DNA of 59,592 bases from a virus. The position numbers were made by a program, and so were the translations under genes. Shown piece by piece: positions 42,038 to 50,479 of this stretch. Positions within the stretch are counted from its first letter, which is position 1, and each line of letters starts with the position of its first letter. The notes below the pieces were generated by a model, which was not told the origin of the DNA, searched no databases, and saw nothing but the letters and a program-made list of their open reading frames with translations. The stretch spans positions 1 to 59,592 of the IMG/VR virus record IMGVR_UViG_3300021976_000014. The stretch is one strand, 5' to 3'.

Positions 42038-42055
42038 CCCTGGTGGTGCTCGGTG

Positions 42056-42250
42056 TCAGGCGACGAACGTCGACGACCTCACGGCCTTGACGAACCCGGT
42101 CCACTGCGGACCGGTGAAGGTCAACGTCCCGCCCTCTCGATCCTTGGTGTCACGGACCTGAGCAGCGCTGCCGTCGGTGGCCTCCCGGACCTCCACGCAC
42201 TGTCCCCCGTCCGCCGATCGACTGCTCTTGCGCCAGTTGCCGTACTGCAT
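42056..42250 (-). CDS. DUF397 protein (copy A)
   Basis: A 64-residue protein with the DUF397 pattern: NWRKSSRSADGGQCVEVRE, VRDTKDREGGTLTF and WTGFVKAV. In actinomycetes DUF397 proteins are encoded next to XRE-DUF5753 regulators (WhiJ/BldB and Scr1/Scr2-type pairs) and control development or act like toxin-antitoxin modules. Here it lies nine bases after the XRE gene, with AGGAGG five bases before ATG. It probably counteracts or assists that regulator. Confidence 0.85.
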   Translation of the reverse strand: MQYGNWRKSSRSADGGQCVEVREATDGSAAQVRDTKDREGGTLTFTGPQWTGFVKAVRSSTFVA

Positions 42251-42259
42251 GGTTTCCTC

Positions 42260-43123
42260 CTAGCTCCCGGCAGCGTTGCTGGCTGCCTCGTAGATCATCC
42301 TCGCACTCACCGTCTTGGACAGTGCAGCCCTGGTCATCTGGGTATGTAGCTGTACGTATCGCGCTGCTTCGGCAGGCGAGGTGATCAGTTTGTCAGCGTC
42401 CACCGTATCCACGCTCACCAAGGTCATGTCGCCGGGGTCCCGGTAGCTGAAGATCTCGAAGGGGCTCCGAGGGGCATATCCCGTGTCGAACTTCGCCCTC
42501 ACGGGTAGTACGCGAATGCTTACGCTACTGTTGTGCGTCGCGACGTCATACAGATGCATCAATTGTTCATGCACCACCTTCCCCGGTGCGTATTCGCGGT
42601 CAATAGCTTGTGGTTCGAGGATGACATCCAATCTGACCCCCGGATCTTTCAGCACCTCCTGTCGCCGTTTCCTACCCCTGACCGTGCCCTCGATATCGAG
42701 TTGTGCGCCTTCCCTCACCGCCACCTCTGCTCGGTATCGGGCGTAGCTCTCCGCCTGCAACAGTCCCGGCGGCAAGACATTCTGATATAGCCGCCCGAGC
42801 ACGATCCCGCACTCCAGGTCGGCAGTGCGCGCCTGGCGCTCACCCATGCCCGCGTACTCCGGACGCTCCCACCATCCCCGGTTGATGCCATCCCGTGCCA
42901 CCCGGACCAGCTCGGCGTAGCGCACAGCGTCATCGGGCAGCAACTTATCGAGGATCTTGAGGATAAGGTCGAGAGGCCGCCGTTCGCCATGCTCAATCCG
43001 GCTGAGCGCGGTTCGGTCTACGCCTGCCTCGCGGGCGAGGTCGAGACCTGTGAGGTCGGCTTGCTCACGGAGCGCACGTACCTCGACTCCGAGGCGTAGT
43101 CGTCGGGCTGCTGGGCTCACCAT
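42260..43123 (-). CDS. XRE regulator with DUF5753 (WhiJ/Scr1-like)
   Basis: A 287-residue regulator. The helix-turn-helix is GLDLAREAGVDRTALSRIEHGERRP (read in two parts, about 27-51). The rest is DUF5753, with the usual ESYARYRAEV, QAIDREYAPGKVVHEQLMHL and VRVLP-type segments. ATG 43123 is chosen since the domain begins there; the upstream frame lacks sense. It may be the lysogeny repressor, an imported host regulator or part of a toxin-antitoxin pair. An own terminator and candidate operators make it an autonomous unit. Confidence 0.85.
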   Translation of the reverse strand: MVSPAARRLRLGVEVRALREQADLTGLDLAREAGVDRTALSRIEHGERRPLDLILKILDKLLPDDAVRYAELVRVARDGINRGWWERPEYAGMGERQARTADLECGIVLGRLYQNVLPPGLLQAESYARYRAEVAVREGAQLDIEGTVRGRKRRQEVLKDPGVRLDVILEPQAIDREYAPGKVVHEQLMHLYDVATHNSSVSIRVLPVRAKFDTGYAPRSPFEIFSYRDPGDMTLVSVDTVDADKLITSPAEAARYVQLHTQMTRAALSKTVSARMIYEAASNAAGS

Positions 43124-43176
43124 CTGCTGCACACCACTGAGGATCGCACACGGACGCCACTGCACACACACCCTGG

Positions 43177-43192
43177 AGTCACTGTGCCTCGT
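43177..43192. promoter_or_regulatory. candidate operator between the XRE gene and the HNH gene
   Basis: GAGTCACTGTGCCTCG, 54 bases before the XRE start and 28 bases before the HNH start. Related motifs occur at 41884-41917. Autoregulation of the XRE gene is plausible. Confidence 0.4.
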
Positions 43193-43220
43193 CTCGCCGA
43201 CTGAAGAGGGGGGGGGCTGC

Positions 43221-43550
43221 GTGCCGAGAGCCAAGAAGCGCTGCCCCCAACCGGCCTGCCCCCTCTACAGCCCGTGCCCTAAGCACAAGGTCTGGCGGCG
43301 TTCTTCTGGACAGCGAGAATTACCGGGTAATTGGAAGACCTTGAAAAAGCAAGCCCGAAATTTTTCGACCAAACTCTGTGTTTTTTGCAACCGCCGTGAC
43401 CCCACCGGCCAAGTTGACCACATCATCCCCCGTGCTGAGGGCGGCACCGACGATCCCTCGAATCTCGGGTGGATCTGCACAGCCTGTCACGCAACTAAGA
43501 CGGAACGAGAGAAGCAGAGAGGCATCCTGAGGAGAAAGAGGAAGCGGTGA
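43221..43550 (+). CDS. HNH endonuclease
   Basis: A 109-residue nuclease, GTG after a G-rich ribosome site (GAGGGGGGGGG). A short Cys-rich start (CPQPACPLYSPCPKH) is followed by the HNH domain: CVFCNRRDP, QVDHIIPRAEGGTDDPSNL, CTACHATKTEREK. It may nick DNA in packaging (phage HNH proteins often assist terminase) or be a free-standing homing enzyme. It stands between two DUF397 genes and faces right, opposite to its neighbours. Confidence 0.75.
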   Translation: MPRAKKRCPQPACPLYSPCPKHKVWRRSSGQRELPGNWKTLKKQARNFSTKLCVFCNRRDPTGQVDHIIPRAEGGTDDPSNLGWICTACHATKTEREKQRGILRRKRKR

Positions 43551-43637
43551 GGCGCCCACCCCTCTCAGTATGCACTGTAGGCCGCTGAGACGGCCGCTGA
43601 GCGCTTTTCTGTCGCTAGGGGTACTCAGGGTACACCA

Positions 43638-43673
43638 AAACGGAGAGAGACCCTTCCGGGCCCCCCTCCGTTT
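43638..43673. terminator. bidirectional terminator-like hairpin
   Basis: AAACGGAG (43638-43645) pairs with CTCCGTTT (43666-43673), with an inner CCC/GGG stem. T or A runs occur at both ends. It can end the HNH transcript and, from the other side, the DUF397-B transcript. Confidence 0.55.
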
Positions 43674-43685
43674 CCGCGACTTGCG

Positions 43686-43880
43686 CTACGCGGGCAGGTC
43701 TACTTCGCCGCGCTTCACGCTGTCGGTGTGGATACTCCACTCGGTGTGAGTGAACTCCACGACCGGCCCGTCCTTGTCCTTGGAGTTCCGGACCAGCACT
43801 TTGTCTGCGGTGAACATCGCCTCAAAGCAGTTGGTGAGATTTGATGCCGTGAACCACTCGTCCGGTTGCCATTGCCGCAT
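43686..43880 (-). CDS. DUF397 protein (copy B)
   Basis: A 64-residue divergent DUF397 member: WFTASNLTNCFEAMF, VLVRNSKDKDGPVVEFTHTEW and VKRGEVDLP follow the family pattern. ATG 43880 after GAGGGA. It has no XRE gene directly beside it; the nearest is at 42260-43123 past the HNH gene. The two DUF397 proteins differ strongly, so they are not a recent duplication. Confidence 0.75.
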   Translation of the reverse strand: MRQWQPDEWFTASNLTNCFEAMFTADKVLVRNSKDKDGPVVEFTHTEWSIHTDSVKRGEVDLPA

Positions 43881-43934
43881 ATCAAGATCCCTCTCTCCAT
43901 GACCAGCGGGCGCCAGCCGCCCGCGAGCCTAACA

Positions 43935-43968
43935 CAAAAAAGAGGCCCACCCCCGAAGGGGTGGGCCT
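43935..43968 (-). terminator. terminator of the DnaE operon
   Basis: Perfect 12-bp stem GAGGCCCACCCC/GGGGTGGGCCTC, loop TTCG on the leftward strand, then six T. It ends the leftward unit that started near 48.7 kb. Confidence 0.85.
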
Positions 43969-43994
43969 CTCCTCTTATCTCACGATCCTCAGTT

Positions 43995-44207
43995 TCAGCG
44001 GTTTCTCTGTGACTGTGACACAATCTCGCAATCCTTGATCATGTCGTAGTCGTACTCCAGCAGAGACGCGACGTACCGGTAGCCGCACCCCCCTGACGCA
44101 TGCGCTATGCCCTCGGCGCATCTTACCTTGGTCGTGGGGTCTGGACAGATCCAGGTCGTAGGTTCTTGGCAGATCCATTGTTTGGTAAAGAACGCACCGA
44201 GTTTCAT
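43995..44207 (-). CDS. small Cys-rich protein
   Basis: A 70-residue protein, ATG 44207 overlapping the upstream stop (ATGA). Five cysteines (WICQEPTTWICPDP, VRCAEG, GGCGYRY) suggest disulphides or a metal site. The longer frames here are shadows. Function unknown. Confidence 0.5.
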   Translation of the reverse strand: MKLGAFFTKQWICQEPTTWICPDPTTKVRCAEGIAHASGGCGYRYVASLLEYDYDMIKDCEIVSQSQRNR

Positions 44208-44506
44208 TGTGCACCCTGTACCACGCTGTAGACCGCCATGACGATTGCACCCAGCCATATCGCCGAGCCGGCGTACCCGAGGGAGATCCCGGTTACCGCC
44301 CGACCCCGACCCGCGAGCTTGGGATTTTCCTTCAGCTCCCGGAGCGCGAGGTGCCCAGAGACGATCGCGGCGACCGCAGGCACACCGACGAAGCACGGCA
44401 CCAACCCTGCTATCCCGAGCCAGATGCTAATCGATGCCTGTTTCGATCGCGTCAGGGGCGTCCCGTAATGGACTTGGGCCGGTCTGTGCTGCGGGTGGTA
44501 GGACAT
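44204..44506 (-). CDS. DUF4190-type membrane protein
   Basis: A 100-residue protein, ATG 44506 after AGGAG. A polar start with SISIWLGIAGLVPCFVGVPAVAAIVSGHLALRE (in pieces) and a second hydrophobic segment fits the two-segment DUF4190 layout common in actinobacterial chromosomes. It overlaps the end of dnaE by 80 bases. Likely captured from a host; function unknown. Confidence 0.6.
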   Translation of the reverse strand: MSYHPQHRPAQVHYGTPLTRSKQASISIWLGIAGLVPCFVGVPAVAAIVSGHLALRELKENPKLAGRGRAVTGISLGYAGSAIWLGAIVMAVYSVVQGAQ

Positions 44507-47500
44507 CAAAGACTCCTAGGGACTCTATGGCCGGCTCAATCGCCGGCCAATCTGCCGCCGGCAGCATGATGGTAGCCGCCCCGATCAACATCCGTAGTCC
44601 TGTCTGGCCGGGGTGCTGACTGATGACACTCCTCAGCCACACCAACTCCGCTTCTAGTAGCCGGCGCTTTGCGACGAGGCTCACCAGGTCTTCGGTAACG
44701 ACTGTGGACAACACCTCCTGCTCCCAGAGTTGCCGTGTCGACACGGAGTAGAGACCGGAGTCACCGACGCCGAACCACACCCCAAACAAGCTCTTCTGGC
44801 CGTTCTTAGTCTCTTGTCTGTATACCGTCGCACGCAGCGCTAGCGTCTCAGCCGCAAGATACAGCTCCTCCCGGTAGGGACACAGGCTGTCGAATGCACC
44901 GCCCTTGACTAACGCTTTCAGGCTGCCGGCATTCAACACTTTCGCGTCCACTCGCCGGAAGAAGTCATTCACCGACGAATACGGAGCTTTCTTGGCGAGT
45001 GCGTTCACGACGGCTGGGCCGACGCCTTTGATGGCGTCAGGACCGTAGTGTATCCCCATGTCCCCTGATTGGAATCCAACGCCGGAGAAATTGACGTTAG
45101 GTGGGAGGATCTTGATTCCCAACCGCCGACACTCCGCGAGATATTCAGGTAGGTGATCCGGGTCGTCCGCCACACTGGAGAGCAGAGACGCCATATACTC
45201 TGTTGGGTGATTGGCCTTGAGAAATGCAGTCCAGTACGCGACCAGACCGTAACCCGCAGAATGGGCACGGTTGAAACTGTAGTCTGCGAAGGGTACGAGA
45301 ATCTCCCATAGCGCGCTGAGAGCAGCGCGGTTGAATCCCTGCGTTTCGCCCGAACTGAAGTACTCCGGTTTCGTGGCCTCCATCTTCGCATGGTCCTTCT
45401 TTCTCATCGCGTTAAGCAGGTTGTCCGCCTCAGCGTAACTCCATCCGCAGACGGCATTAAGCACTTGCATCACCTGTTCTTGGAAAACGATTAATCCATA
45501 GGTGCCAGCGAGGACGGGTCGTAGAGCCTCCTCCAGGTCAGGGTGAATTGCCCACTCACTGTCCCATCCACCCTGGCGTTTGCGGTGGGCATATTCAGTG
45601 TGAGCACCCGCTCCCATAGGACCCGGCCTGAAGAGTGCGAGCACTGCGGTAATGTCGTTAAAGTTCTCAGGCTTGAGGAGTCTAAGCAAGCCTCGCATAC
45701 TAGGACTATCGAATTGAAAGACTCCGAGTGTGTTTCCACTGCTGAGGATCTCGTATGTCTTCCTGTCGTTGCACTCGTCTGGCAGGAGGGGCAGGGTCGG
45801 TCGGCCGTAACCGCCCGCCACAATTCTTTCAGTCGCATCTTCGATCACCGTCAGGTTTCGTAGTCCGAGGAAATCCATTTTGACGAGCCCGATGCTTTCG
45901 GTCTCTTTATCTGTGTAGCCGGTGATGTTCGGGCCTTTGCCCCCGGTTCTGCGGAGAGGCAGCAACCCCGCTAGCGGCTCTGGTGCGATCACCACTGCCG
46001 ATGCATGGACGCTTTCGTTTCGGACCGCACCATAGAGACCCTTGGCGGTGTCGTAGATCTCGTCGTCCGGTCCTATGTACGCATCGATCCCTGGCGGCCT
46101 CCCGGCTCGGGGAGGCGGAAGGTAGCTGACGCGCCTCTCCCCCTCAGCGGGGCTCCCACCGTGCACCCTGACAGCGTCCTTGAGCGCCGCCTTGGCGCCG
46201 ATGGTGCCGTAGGTGGTGATCTGCGCTACCAGGTCATCTCCGTACAGCTCGCGGGCTATTTCGATCACTTCGTCTCGCCGTTCGGCGTCTACGTCGCTGT
46301 CGATGTCCGGGAGTGACCGCCGCTTGTGGTTAAGGAACCTCTCAGACAGCAACCCATGCGCGATTGGGTCCAGGTCCGTGATGCCCAGGGCGTATGCGAC
46401 GAGGTTCCCCCCGACGGACCCCCTTCCCGGACCGACCCGAATTCCCCTCCGTTTCGCTTCACTGAGGATGCTCCCTTTCACCAAAAAATAGTCGGGATAG
46501 CCCATGCCGTTGATCACGTCAAGCTGCTCTTCCAACGGTCGGGCGTATTCGTCCGGCACCGGACGCCCTAGCCGAGCCGCTAGCCCGTCAGTCGCTACAG
46601 AGATCAGCGCGTCCTCGGATGTCCAGCCGTCCGGCACCGGATACACCGGCATCCTCAACTTGTGCTCGAATACACCGCTGTAGCGTTCTACCCGCTCGGC
46701 AATATCAAGCGTTCGAGCCAGAGATCCGGCCGGTAAGCCGAGCGCCTCCATTTGCGCAAGGCTGCGCAGAAAATAGCCACTCCCGCTAAATTGCATCTTC
46801 GGTGCGGCAATCGTAGACTGAGTCTGTACGCACAAAAGAGCACGGTGGATGGGAGCCTGCTCAGCAGTGCAATAGTGAGAGTCATTGGTTGCCACCGTCG
46901 GTGTGCCGTGGCGCTCGGCGATCCCGATGAGTTGGCGGTTGAGGTCGGCCTCGAAATCGATGCCATGAGTCATCACCTCCACAAAGAAGTTTTCCCCGAA
47001 GGTCTGGCGGTAGAACTCCATCAGCTTGTCCGCCTCGCCGACCTGCCCGAGGCGGAGCCGGGTGGAGATTGCGCTACTGGCGCACCCACTAAGGACAATC
47101 AGTCCGTCGCGGTGCTCTTCAAGACTCTCAAGGTCAATTCTAGGTTTTCGATAGAATCCGTCGCTGTACGCGAGATGTTGCAGTGCGAACAGGTTGCGGA
47201 CTCCCGCCGAATTCGCCGCAAGGACCGTAAGGTGTGTGTAAGCTCCGTTACCGCTAAGATCAACATCGCCTGGTGCTTCAGCACTTCCCCACCGGACCTT
47301 CTCTTTCAGGTGTCGTGACCCTGGCGCCAAGTAGAACTCGCAGCCGGCGATATACTTGATCTCGTGTTGCTGGCACGCCTCCCACATCGCGGAAGCGTCA
47401 TTGAGGTTGCCGTGGTCCGTGAGAGCCAGCGCCGGCATGCCTAGCCGATAGGCGGTGTACGCGGCCTGCATCGGATCACCGAGGCCATCAAGCAGCGACT

Positions 47501-47537
47501 TCCGGAGGTGTACGTGCAAGTGTACGAAGCTATCCAC
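44427..47537 (-). CDS. dnaE: DNA polymerase III alpha subunit (DnaE)
   Basis: A 1036-residue family C polymerase. The PHP domain starts with VHLHVHLRKSLLDG (His7, His9) and LTDHGN (40-44). The palm has GPGRGSVGGNLVAYALGITD and the catalytic PDIDSD (410-415), then KMDFLGLRNLTVIED and the fingers with FQEQVMQ. It is shorter than the bacterial enzyme (about 1160) and its C-terminal OB/tau-binding part is reduced. Proofreading could come from the PHP domain or the DnaQ-like protein at 27.5 kb. GTG 47537 overlaps the upstream stop. Confidence 0.92.
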   Translation of the reverse strand: MDSFVHLHVHLRKSLLDGLGDPMQAAYTAYRLGMPALALTDHGNLNDASAMWEACQQHEIKYIAGCEFYLAPGSRHLKEKVRWGSAEAPGDVDLSGNGAYTHLTVLAANSAGVRNLFALQHLAYSDGFYRKPRIDLESLEEHRDGLIVLSGCASSAISTRLRLGQVGEADKLMEFYRQTFGENFFVEVMTHGIDFEADLNRQLIGIAERHGTPTVATNDSHYCTAEQAPIHRALLCVQTQSTIAAPKMQFSGSGYFLRSLAQMEALGLPAGSLARTLDIAERVERYSGVFEHKLRMPVYPVPDGWTSEDALISVATDGLAARLGRPVPDEYARPLEEQLDVINGMGYPDYFLVKGSILSEAKRRGIRVGPGRGSVGGNLVAYALGITDLDPIAHGLLSERFLNHKRRSLPDIDSDVDAERRDEVIEIARELYGDDLVAQITTYGTIGAKAALKDAVRVHGGSPAEGERRVSYLPPPRAGRPPGIDAYIGPDDEIYDTAKGLYGAVRNESVHASAVVIAPEPLAGLLPLRRTGGKGPNITGYTDKETESIGLVKMDFLGLRNLTVIEDATERIVAGGYGRPTLPLLPDECNDRKTYEILSSGNTLGVFQFDSPSMRGLLRLLKPENFNDITAVLALFRPGPMGAGAHTEYAHRKRQGGWDSEWAIHPDLEEALRPVLAGTYGLIVFQEQVMQVLNAVCGWSYAEADNLLNAMRKKDHAKMEATKPEYFSSGETQGFNRAALSALWEILVPFADYSFNRAHSAGYGLVAYWTAFLKANHPTEYMASLLSSVADDPDHLPEYLAECRRLGIKILPPNVNFSGVGFQSGDMGIHYGPDAIKGVGPAVVNALAKKAPYSSVNDFFRRVDAKVLNAGSLKALVKGGAFDSLCPYREELYLAAETLALRATVYRQETKNGQKSLFGVWFGVGDSGLYSVSTRQLWEQEVLSTVVTEDLVSLVAKRRLLEAELVWLRSVISQHPGQTGLRMLIGAATIMLPAADWPAIEPAIESLGVFDVLPPAAQTGPSPLRDAPDAIETGID

Positions 47538-47772
47538 CGTTAGCCTTCGATGCTCCCGCTCTCATCTGGAACCGGATTTCCTCCTCCGTCGGCCACAACG
47601 CCGCTAGTACCAGGTCGGGATGCGGAATCCATGGCTTAGCGTACAGGTTGGTCACCTTCAGCCGGATGGCCCGTATTATTGCCTCACCTCTTGCAGCTCT
47701 TGCCGAGCTGAGCTGGGCCCTCATGATATCTGCCACCGAACTCAGCGCCTCAGGTGTCATGTTTTTGTCCAT
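47530..47772 (-). CDS. small protein upstream of dnaE
   Basis: An 80-residue protein, ATG 47772 (GGGAG). A helical start (SSVADIMRAQLSSARAARGEAIIRAI) and an end with HPDLVLAALWPTEEEI. Coupled to dnaE by an overlap. No family recognised. Confidence 0.55.
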   Translation of the reverse strand: MDKNMTPEALSSVADIMRAQLSSARAARGEAIIRAIRLKVTNLYAKPWIPHPDLVLAALWPTEEEIRFQMRAGASKANGG

Positions 47773-48127
47773 GGCGGCACTCCCTCATTGTCGTGATGAC
47801 CGGACCCAGCAACCAGCAGACGTCACAGATGGCGCCCAACACATGCGCCACCGGGTGGTATCCGTCGTCGTTGATCTCGCACCGGCAGAACCCCTCAGGA
47901 TTCTCACTATGCTCCGCCGGGGCGTCACACTTTATCTGGATCATCGGCTGGATGTGCATCGTGCTTCCCCAGCGCCATCGGCTGCACACCACGCCGTCTA
48001 CCTCAAGGCGGTTGCACGAAATTTTGTACCACAGTAGCCCCTCGTCTCCTGAGAAAATCGGCGTCCTGCATATCTCTGCCCCTGCGCTGTCCACATATCT
48101 ACGGATCTCATCGATGGCTGTTACCAC
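47750..48127 (-). CDS. Cys-rich protein of unknown function
   Basis: A 125-residue protein, GTG 48127 overlapping the upstream stop. Nine cysteines, several paired (CRCEINDD, CDVCWLLGP), and a His-rich segment. Zinc binding is likely. The rightward frame on the opposite strand is a shadow. Confidence 0.55.
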   Translation of the reverse strand: MVTAIDEIRRYVDSAGAEICRTPIFSGDEGLLWYKISCNRLEVDGVVCSRWRWGSTMHIQPMIQIKCDAPAEHSENPEGFCRCEINDDGYHPVAHVLGAICDVCWLLGPVITTMRECRHGQKHDT

Positions 48128-48321
48128 GGTAGTTTGACCTCTCCTTTCGCGAGCCCAATACTCATTTTTTCTTCGAAGACAACCGAGATAGATGTCTGCT
48201 GCCGGAATTCTGCGACCCAGAATTCGAACGACAGAACGGTAGCCACCATCAGATCGACGTCATGTTCTAGCGTCTCGTGATCCCCCGCGTACATGTAGTC
48301 AGCGGCGGTGTCGTCATCCAT
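48121..48321 (-). CDS. small acidic protein
   Basis: A 66-residue acidic protein, ATG 48321, weak ribosome site but coupled by overlap with the upstream gene. Central VDLMVATVLSFEFWVAEF is hydrophobic. Function unknown. Confidence 0.45.
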   Translation of the reverse strand: MDDDTAADYMYAGDHETLEHDVDLMVATVLSFEFWVAEFRQQTSISVVFEEKMSIGLAKGEVKLPW

Positions 48322-48553
48322 GGGAGACTTCTTCGATGGACCTTCGAACTACAACGGCACCTCGCCCGCGCGCCCCGGCGTGCGCCAACGCTTCGCCGGT
48401 CGTCCTGAAATTCCTCGGTGTTTGCCACCAACTATTCACCCCCTTCCCATCGAGCAGCCCCGGTCGCCAGTACTGATACGTGCACCATTCCTCTCCGGCT
48501 GCGAGAGGCGGATGGGTTGGGTTGTCGAATTGTGGCTGAGGCTGCGGAGTCAC
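48314..48553 (-). CDS. first gene of the dnaE operon
   Basis: A 79-residue protein, GTG 48553 with AAGGA six bases before. Pro/Gln-rich start (TPQPQPQFDNPTHPP), then EEWCTYQYWRPGLLDGKG. The promoter at 48718-48746 lies 165 bases upstream. No family recognised. Confidence 0.5.
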   Translation of the reverse strand: MTPQPQPQFDNPTHPPLAAGEEWCTYQYWRPGLLDGKGVNSWWQTPRNFRTTGEALAHAGARGRGAVVVRRSIEEVSHG

Positions 48554-48717
48554 GTCGGTTCCTTCTTCAAGGGGCGAATCCGGACCGGCTGATTGCCGGC
48601 TGGTTCCGTGATCCGTGCGCGGGGGTCTGGGCGCGCGGCTCCGGGGGGGGTACCCCCCCGGTGAAGAGGTCCATAAACGACTGCGACTAGGCGTTTCCGA
48701 CCAAACCGGACCGGACG
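48554..48717. other. leader of the dnaE operon
   Basis: Non-coding. Contains a 9-bp stem-loop CCGGGGGGG/CCCCCCCGG (48641-48661, loop GTA) and ACCGGACCGGAC (48705-48716) at the expected transcription start. A further GGACCGG lies at 48582-48588. Confidence 0.5.
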
Positions 48718-48746
48718 TGCCTACCAAGATCCATCGCCGTTGTCAA
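48718..48746 (-). promoter_or_regulatory. leftward promoter of the dnaE operon
   Basis: TTGACA (leftward strand of 48741-48746), 17 bases, TAGGCA (48718-48723). The -35 is perfect and the -10 weak. The GGACCGGAC repeat directly downstream overlaps the probable start site, a usual operator position. Confidence 0.55.
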
Positions 48747-48765
48747 TCCTCCGCGCGAGTGAGTT

Positions 48766-48797
48766 TGTTGTACCCGCGCGCTCCTATATGTTGCGGT
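48766..48797 (+). promoter_or_regulatory. possible rightward promoter
   Basis: TTGTTG followed after about 16 bases by TATGTT, with TATTCT a little further on, upstream of the gene at 48847. Together with 48718-48746 it gives a divergent promoter pair. Confidence 0.35.
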
Positions 48798-48846
48798 ATT
48801 CTGAGGTGGTTGAAAACAAGACTGCCGATCAGGGGGATCAAGGCAT

Positions 48847-49119
48847 ATGGCGCGCACGATGGAATCGTGGCCGGCGGAAATCAAGAAAGCACCTACGCTT
48901 GTTGGTAGGCAGATCCAGATTAACGCGGTCGTGGATGAGAACGGTCGCCCGATTGTCGCTTACATCGAGCTGTCCCGAGCGGGATGGTTCCTGCGGGCGT
49001 TCGCGCGATGCTTCGCTACCGCCGTGAGCCGTGAGTTGGTGCGGGCCGAAGACGGCCTCGCCGGGCTCGATCAGCCGTCCATCTCTGAGGACGACCTGGA
49101 AGACGAATCTGACGACTAG
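48847..49119 (+). CDS. small rightward protein at the divergent control region
   Basis: A 90-residue protein, ATG 48847 with AAGG three bases before. Strands VGRQIQINAVVDENGRPIVAYI (in pieces) precede a helix FLRAFARCFATAVSREL and an acidic tail. No helix-turn-helix is evident. Its position between the divergent promoter and the GGACCGGAC repeat cluster suggests a regulator or a replication initiator-like factor (inference). Confidence 0.5.
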   Translation: MARTMESWPAEIKKAPTLVGRQIQINAVVDENGRPIVAYIELSRAGWFLRAFARCFATAVSRELVRAEDGLAGLDQPSISEDDLEDESDD

Positions 49120-49123
49120 GCTC

Positions 49124-49265
49124 GGTTCACAACGGACCGGACTGCGACCTGGTTCACACCGGACCGGACTTTTTTGGGTGGTCCGTCGGTTTTTCGGGTT
49201 GTGCGAGAACGACCGGACGCACGCAAACCGGACACCGGACCCAGCGCCGACCGGACCGGACACGG
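49124..49265. repeat. GGACCGGAC repeat cluster
   Basis: Two tandem 27-bp-spaced copies begin GGTTCACA at 49124 and 49151, each followed by (A/C)CGGACCGGACT. Further units: GACCGGAC 49211, AACCGGACACCGGAC about 49226-49240 and GACCGGACCGGAC 49249-49261. A related copy overlaps the promoter at 48705-48716. Iteron-like or operator array. Confidence 0.65.
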
Positions 49266-49363
49266 ACACCACCCCCTTAAACGGGATCTCTGAGGCTTCC
49301 CAAGCTAGCATTCCTTCCAGGTATGAGACTTCCGGCGGCGGTTTTCACGTCCTGCCGTACGGG

Positions 49364-49401
49364 TGAAATAAAACACCCCCCCGGCCGGTTGACCAGGGGG
49401 G
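49364..49401 (-). terminator. terminator of the right-arm leftward operon
   Basis: CCCCCC (49376-49382) pairs with GGGGGG (49396-49401), with an inner GGT/ACC stem. On the leftward strand GTTTTATTTC follows. It lies 70 bases after the last right-arm gene and protects the repeat region. Confidence 0.7.
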
Positions 49402-49473
49402 CGACTGTGTGCTACGGCGCGGTCACTTTGTGATCTTGGGTGAACCAAGATGACATCGGTAGTCGCACCCTCC

Positions 49474-49629
49474 CTATTCCTTGTCGTTGTGGTCCATCTG
49501 CCTGACGACATACAGCGCGACGCGGTGTCTCCGAATGACCAGCGGTACCAACCTCCGTCCAGCTAGCATCACAACCAACCCGAAGTAGCCGACGCCAAAG
49601 AGCGTCAATAGCAGGCACAGGAACATCAT
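49474..49629 (-). CDS. 51-residue membrane protein
   Basis: ATG 49629 with GAGG eight bases before. One long hydrophobic segment (MFLCLLLTLFGVGYFGLVVML) is followed by a basic tail rich in Arg. Last gene of the right arm. Function unknown. Confidence 0.5.
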   Translation of the reverse strand: MMFLCLLLTLFGVGYFGLVVMLAGRRLVPLVIRRHRVALYVVRQMDHNDKE

Positions 49630-49734
49630 TCCATAAGCCTCGTCCTCTCGTCGGGTGAATGGGGGATAACGTAGAATGGTAAGGGGGAGCACGGACGGAC
49701 CTACCAATCTTCCGGCCGCGCTCCCGATACCGCG

Positions 49735-49944
49735 CTACTTGCGTCGTACAACTCTCGTGATGTTGCGAAGGTTTGTTGCCAGTGTCCGGCCGTTCTGTTT
49801 CAGGTAGTACTGCCATTCCGGCCCGACGCGGTATTCAATTGTCTGTTCGTACCGGCTCTCTACCGTCCACTCGCCAGGATTCCGGCCCTGTGAGTCGACC
49901 GTTACGACGTCTCCGACGTCCGGTACGTAGGCTGCGTTTTCCAC
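49735..49944 (-). CDS. small beta-barrel-like protein
   Basis: A 69-residue protein, GTG 49944 after AAGGGG. VGDVVTVDSQGRNPGEWTV and YRVGPEWQYYL suggest an SH3-like barrel, a common form in this right arm. Function unknown. Confidence 0.5.
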   Translation of the reverse strand: MENAAYVPDVGDVVTVDSQGRNPGEWTVESRYEQTIEYRVGPEWQYYLKQNGRTLATNLRNITRVVRRK

Positions 49945-49948
49945 TCAC

Positions 49949-50434
49949 TTACCCCTTGATCGGTTCCAGCTCTAGCTTGCCCTCAGTGACGCCGCGCTGG
50001 CCGCGCTCGAAGGACTCGCCGTCACCGGCGCACAGCGTGATCCACGGCTTCCCGATGACCTGCACAGCACCCACGTTCGGGCAGTCATCCCTGACACACC
50101 CCGTCTTCTTCACCTCCGGCAGGCTGACCAGGCCGCCACGCTGGCGAGGTGCCCTCGTGCCGGGCGCCTTGACCTCCGCACGCTCCGTACGCTTCAGCGG
50201 TGCCCTCATGGTCCTGGTGCTCTTCGTCGCCTTGACGACCGGCTCGGGTGTCTCCGTCGCGCTGAATGCGACCTCCGGTACCTTGCCGTTGCTGTTGCTG
50301 TCCTTCTGCGCTCCGAGGATGGCTTCGATCAGGTCCGGCTTTTTTGCCGTCCGAGGGAAGGTCAGCCCAACCTTCTTGGCGACGCCGATGAGACTAGGCT
50401 GACGCATTCCTTGCAGCTCTTCCGTGGTGTGCAC
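49949..50434 (-). CDS. protein with N-terminal Rho_N/SAP-like helix pair
   Basis: A 161-residue protein, GTG 50434 after AAGGA. Residues 5-42 (LQGMRQPSLIGVAKKVGL then PDLIEAILGAQ) match the Rho_N/HeH-type nucleic-acid-binding helix pair. A basic linker and a Cys-containing C-part (GCVRDDCPNVG) follow. A paralogous helix pair is at 52879-53184. Likely DNA or RNA binding. Confidence 0.6.
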   Translation of the reverse strand: MHTTEELQGMRQPSLIGVAKKVGLTFPRTAKKPDLIEAILGAQKDSNSNGKVPEVAFSATETPEPVVKATKSTRTMRAPLKRTERAEVKAPGTRAPRQRGGLVSLPEVKKTGCVRDDCPNVGAVQVIGKPWITLCAGDGESFERGQRGVTEGKLELEPIKG

Positions 50435-50479
50435 TTCGGTTCCTTCCGTAGTGGATGCGTGGATGCTAGCCGTACAACA

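Larger units (their letters stand above)
41778..42055. other. non-coding region between cargo units
   Basis: Contains an 11-bp inverted repeat, GGGTGGCGGGC 41795-41805 with 41824-41834, in the leader of the leftward gene 41777. Also holds GGACACGG/CCGTGTCC arms, a CACTGTG-type motif cluster (41884-41917) and the terminator at 42006-42037. The promoter of the 41777 unit should lie here. Confidence 0.5.
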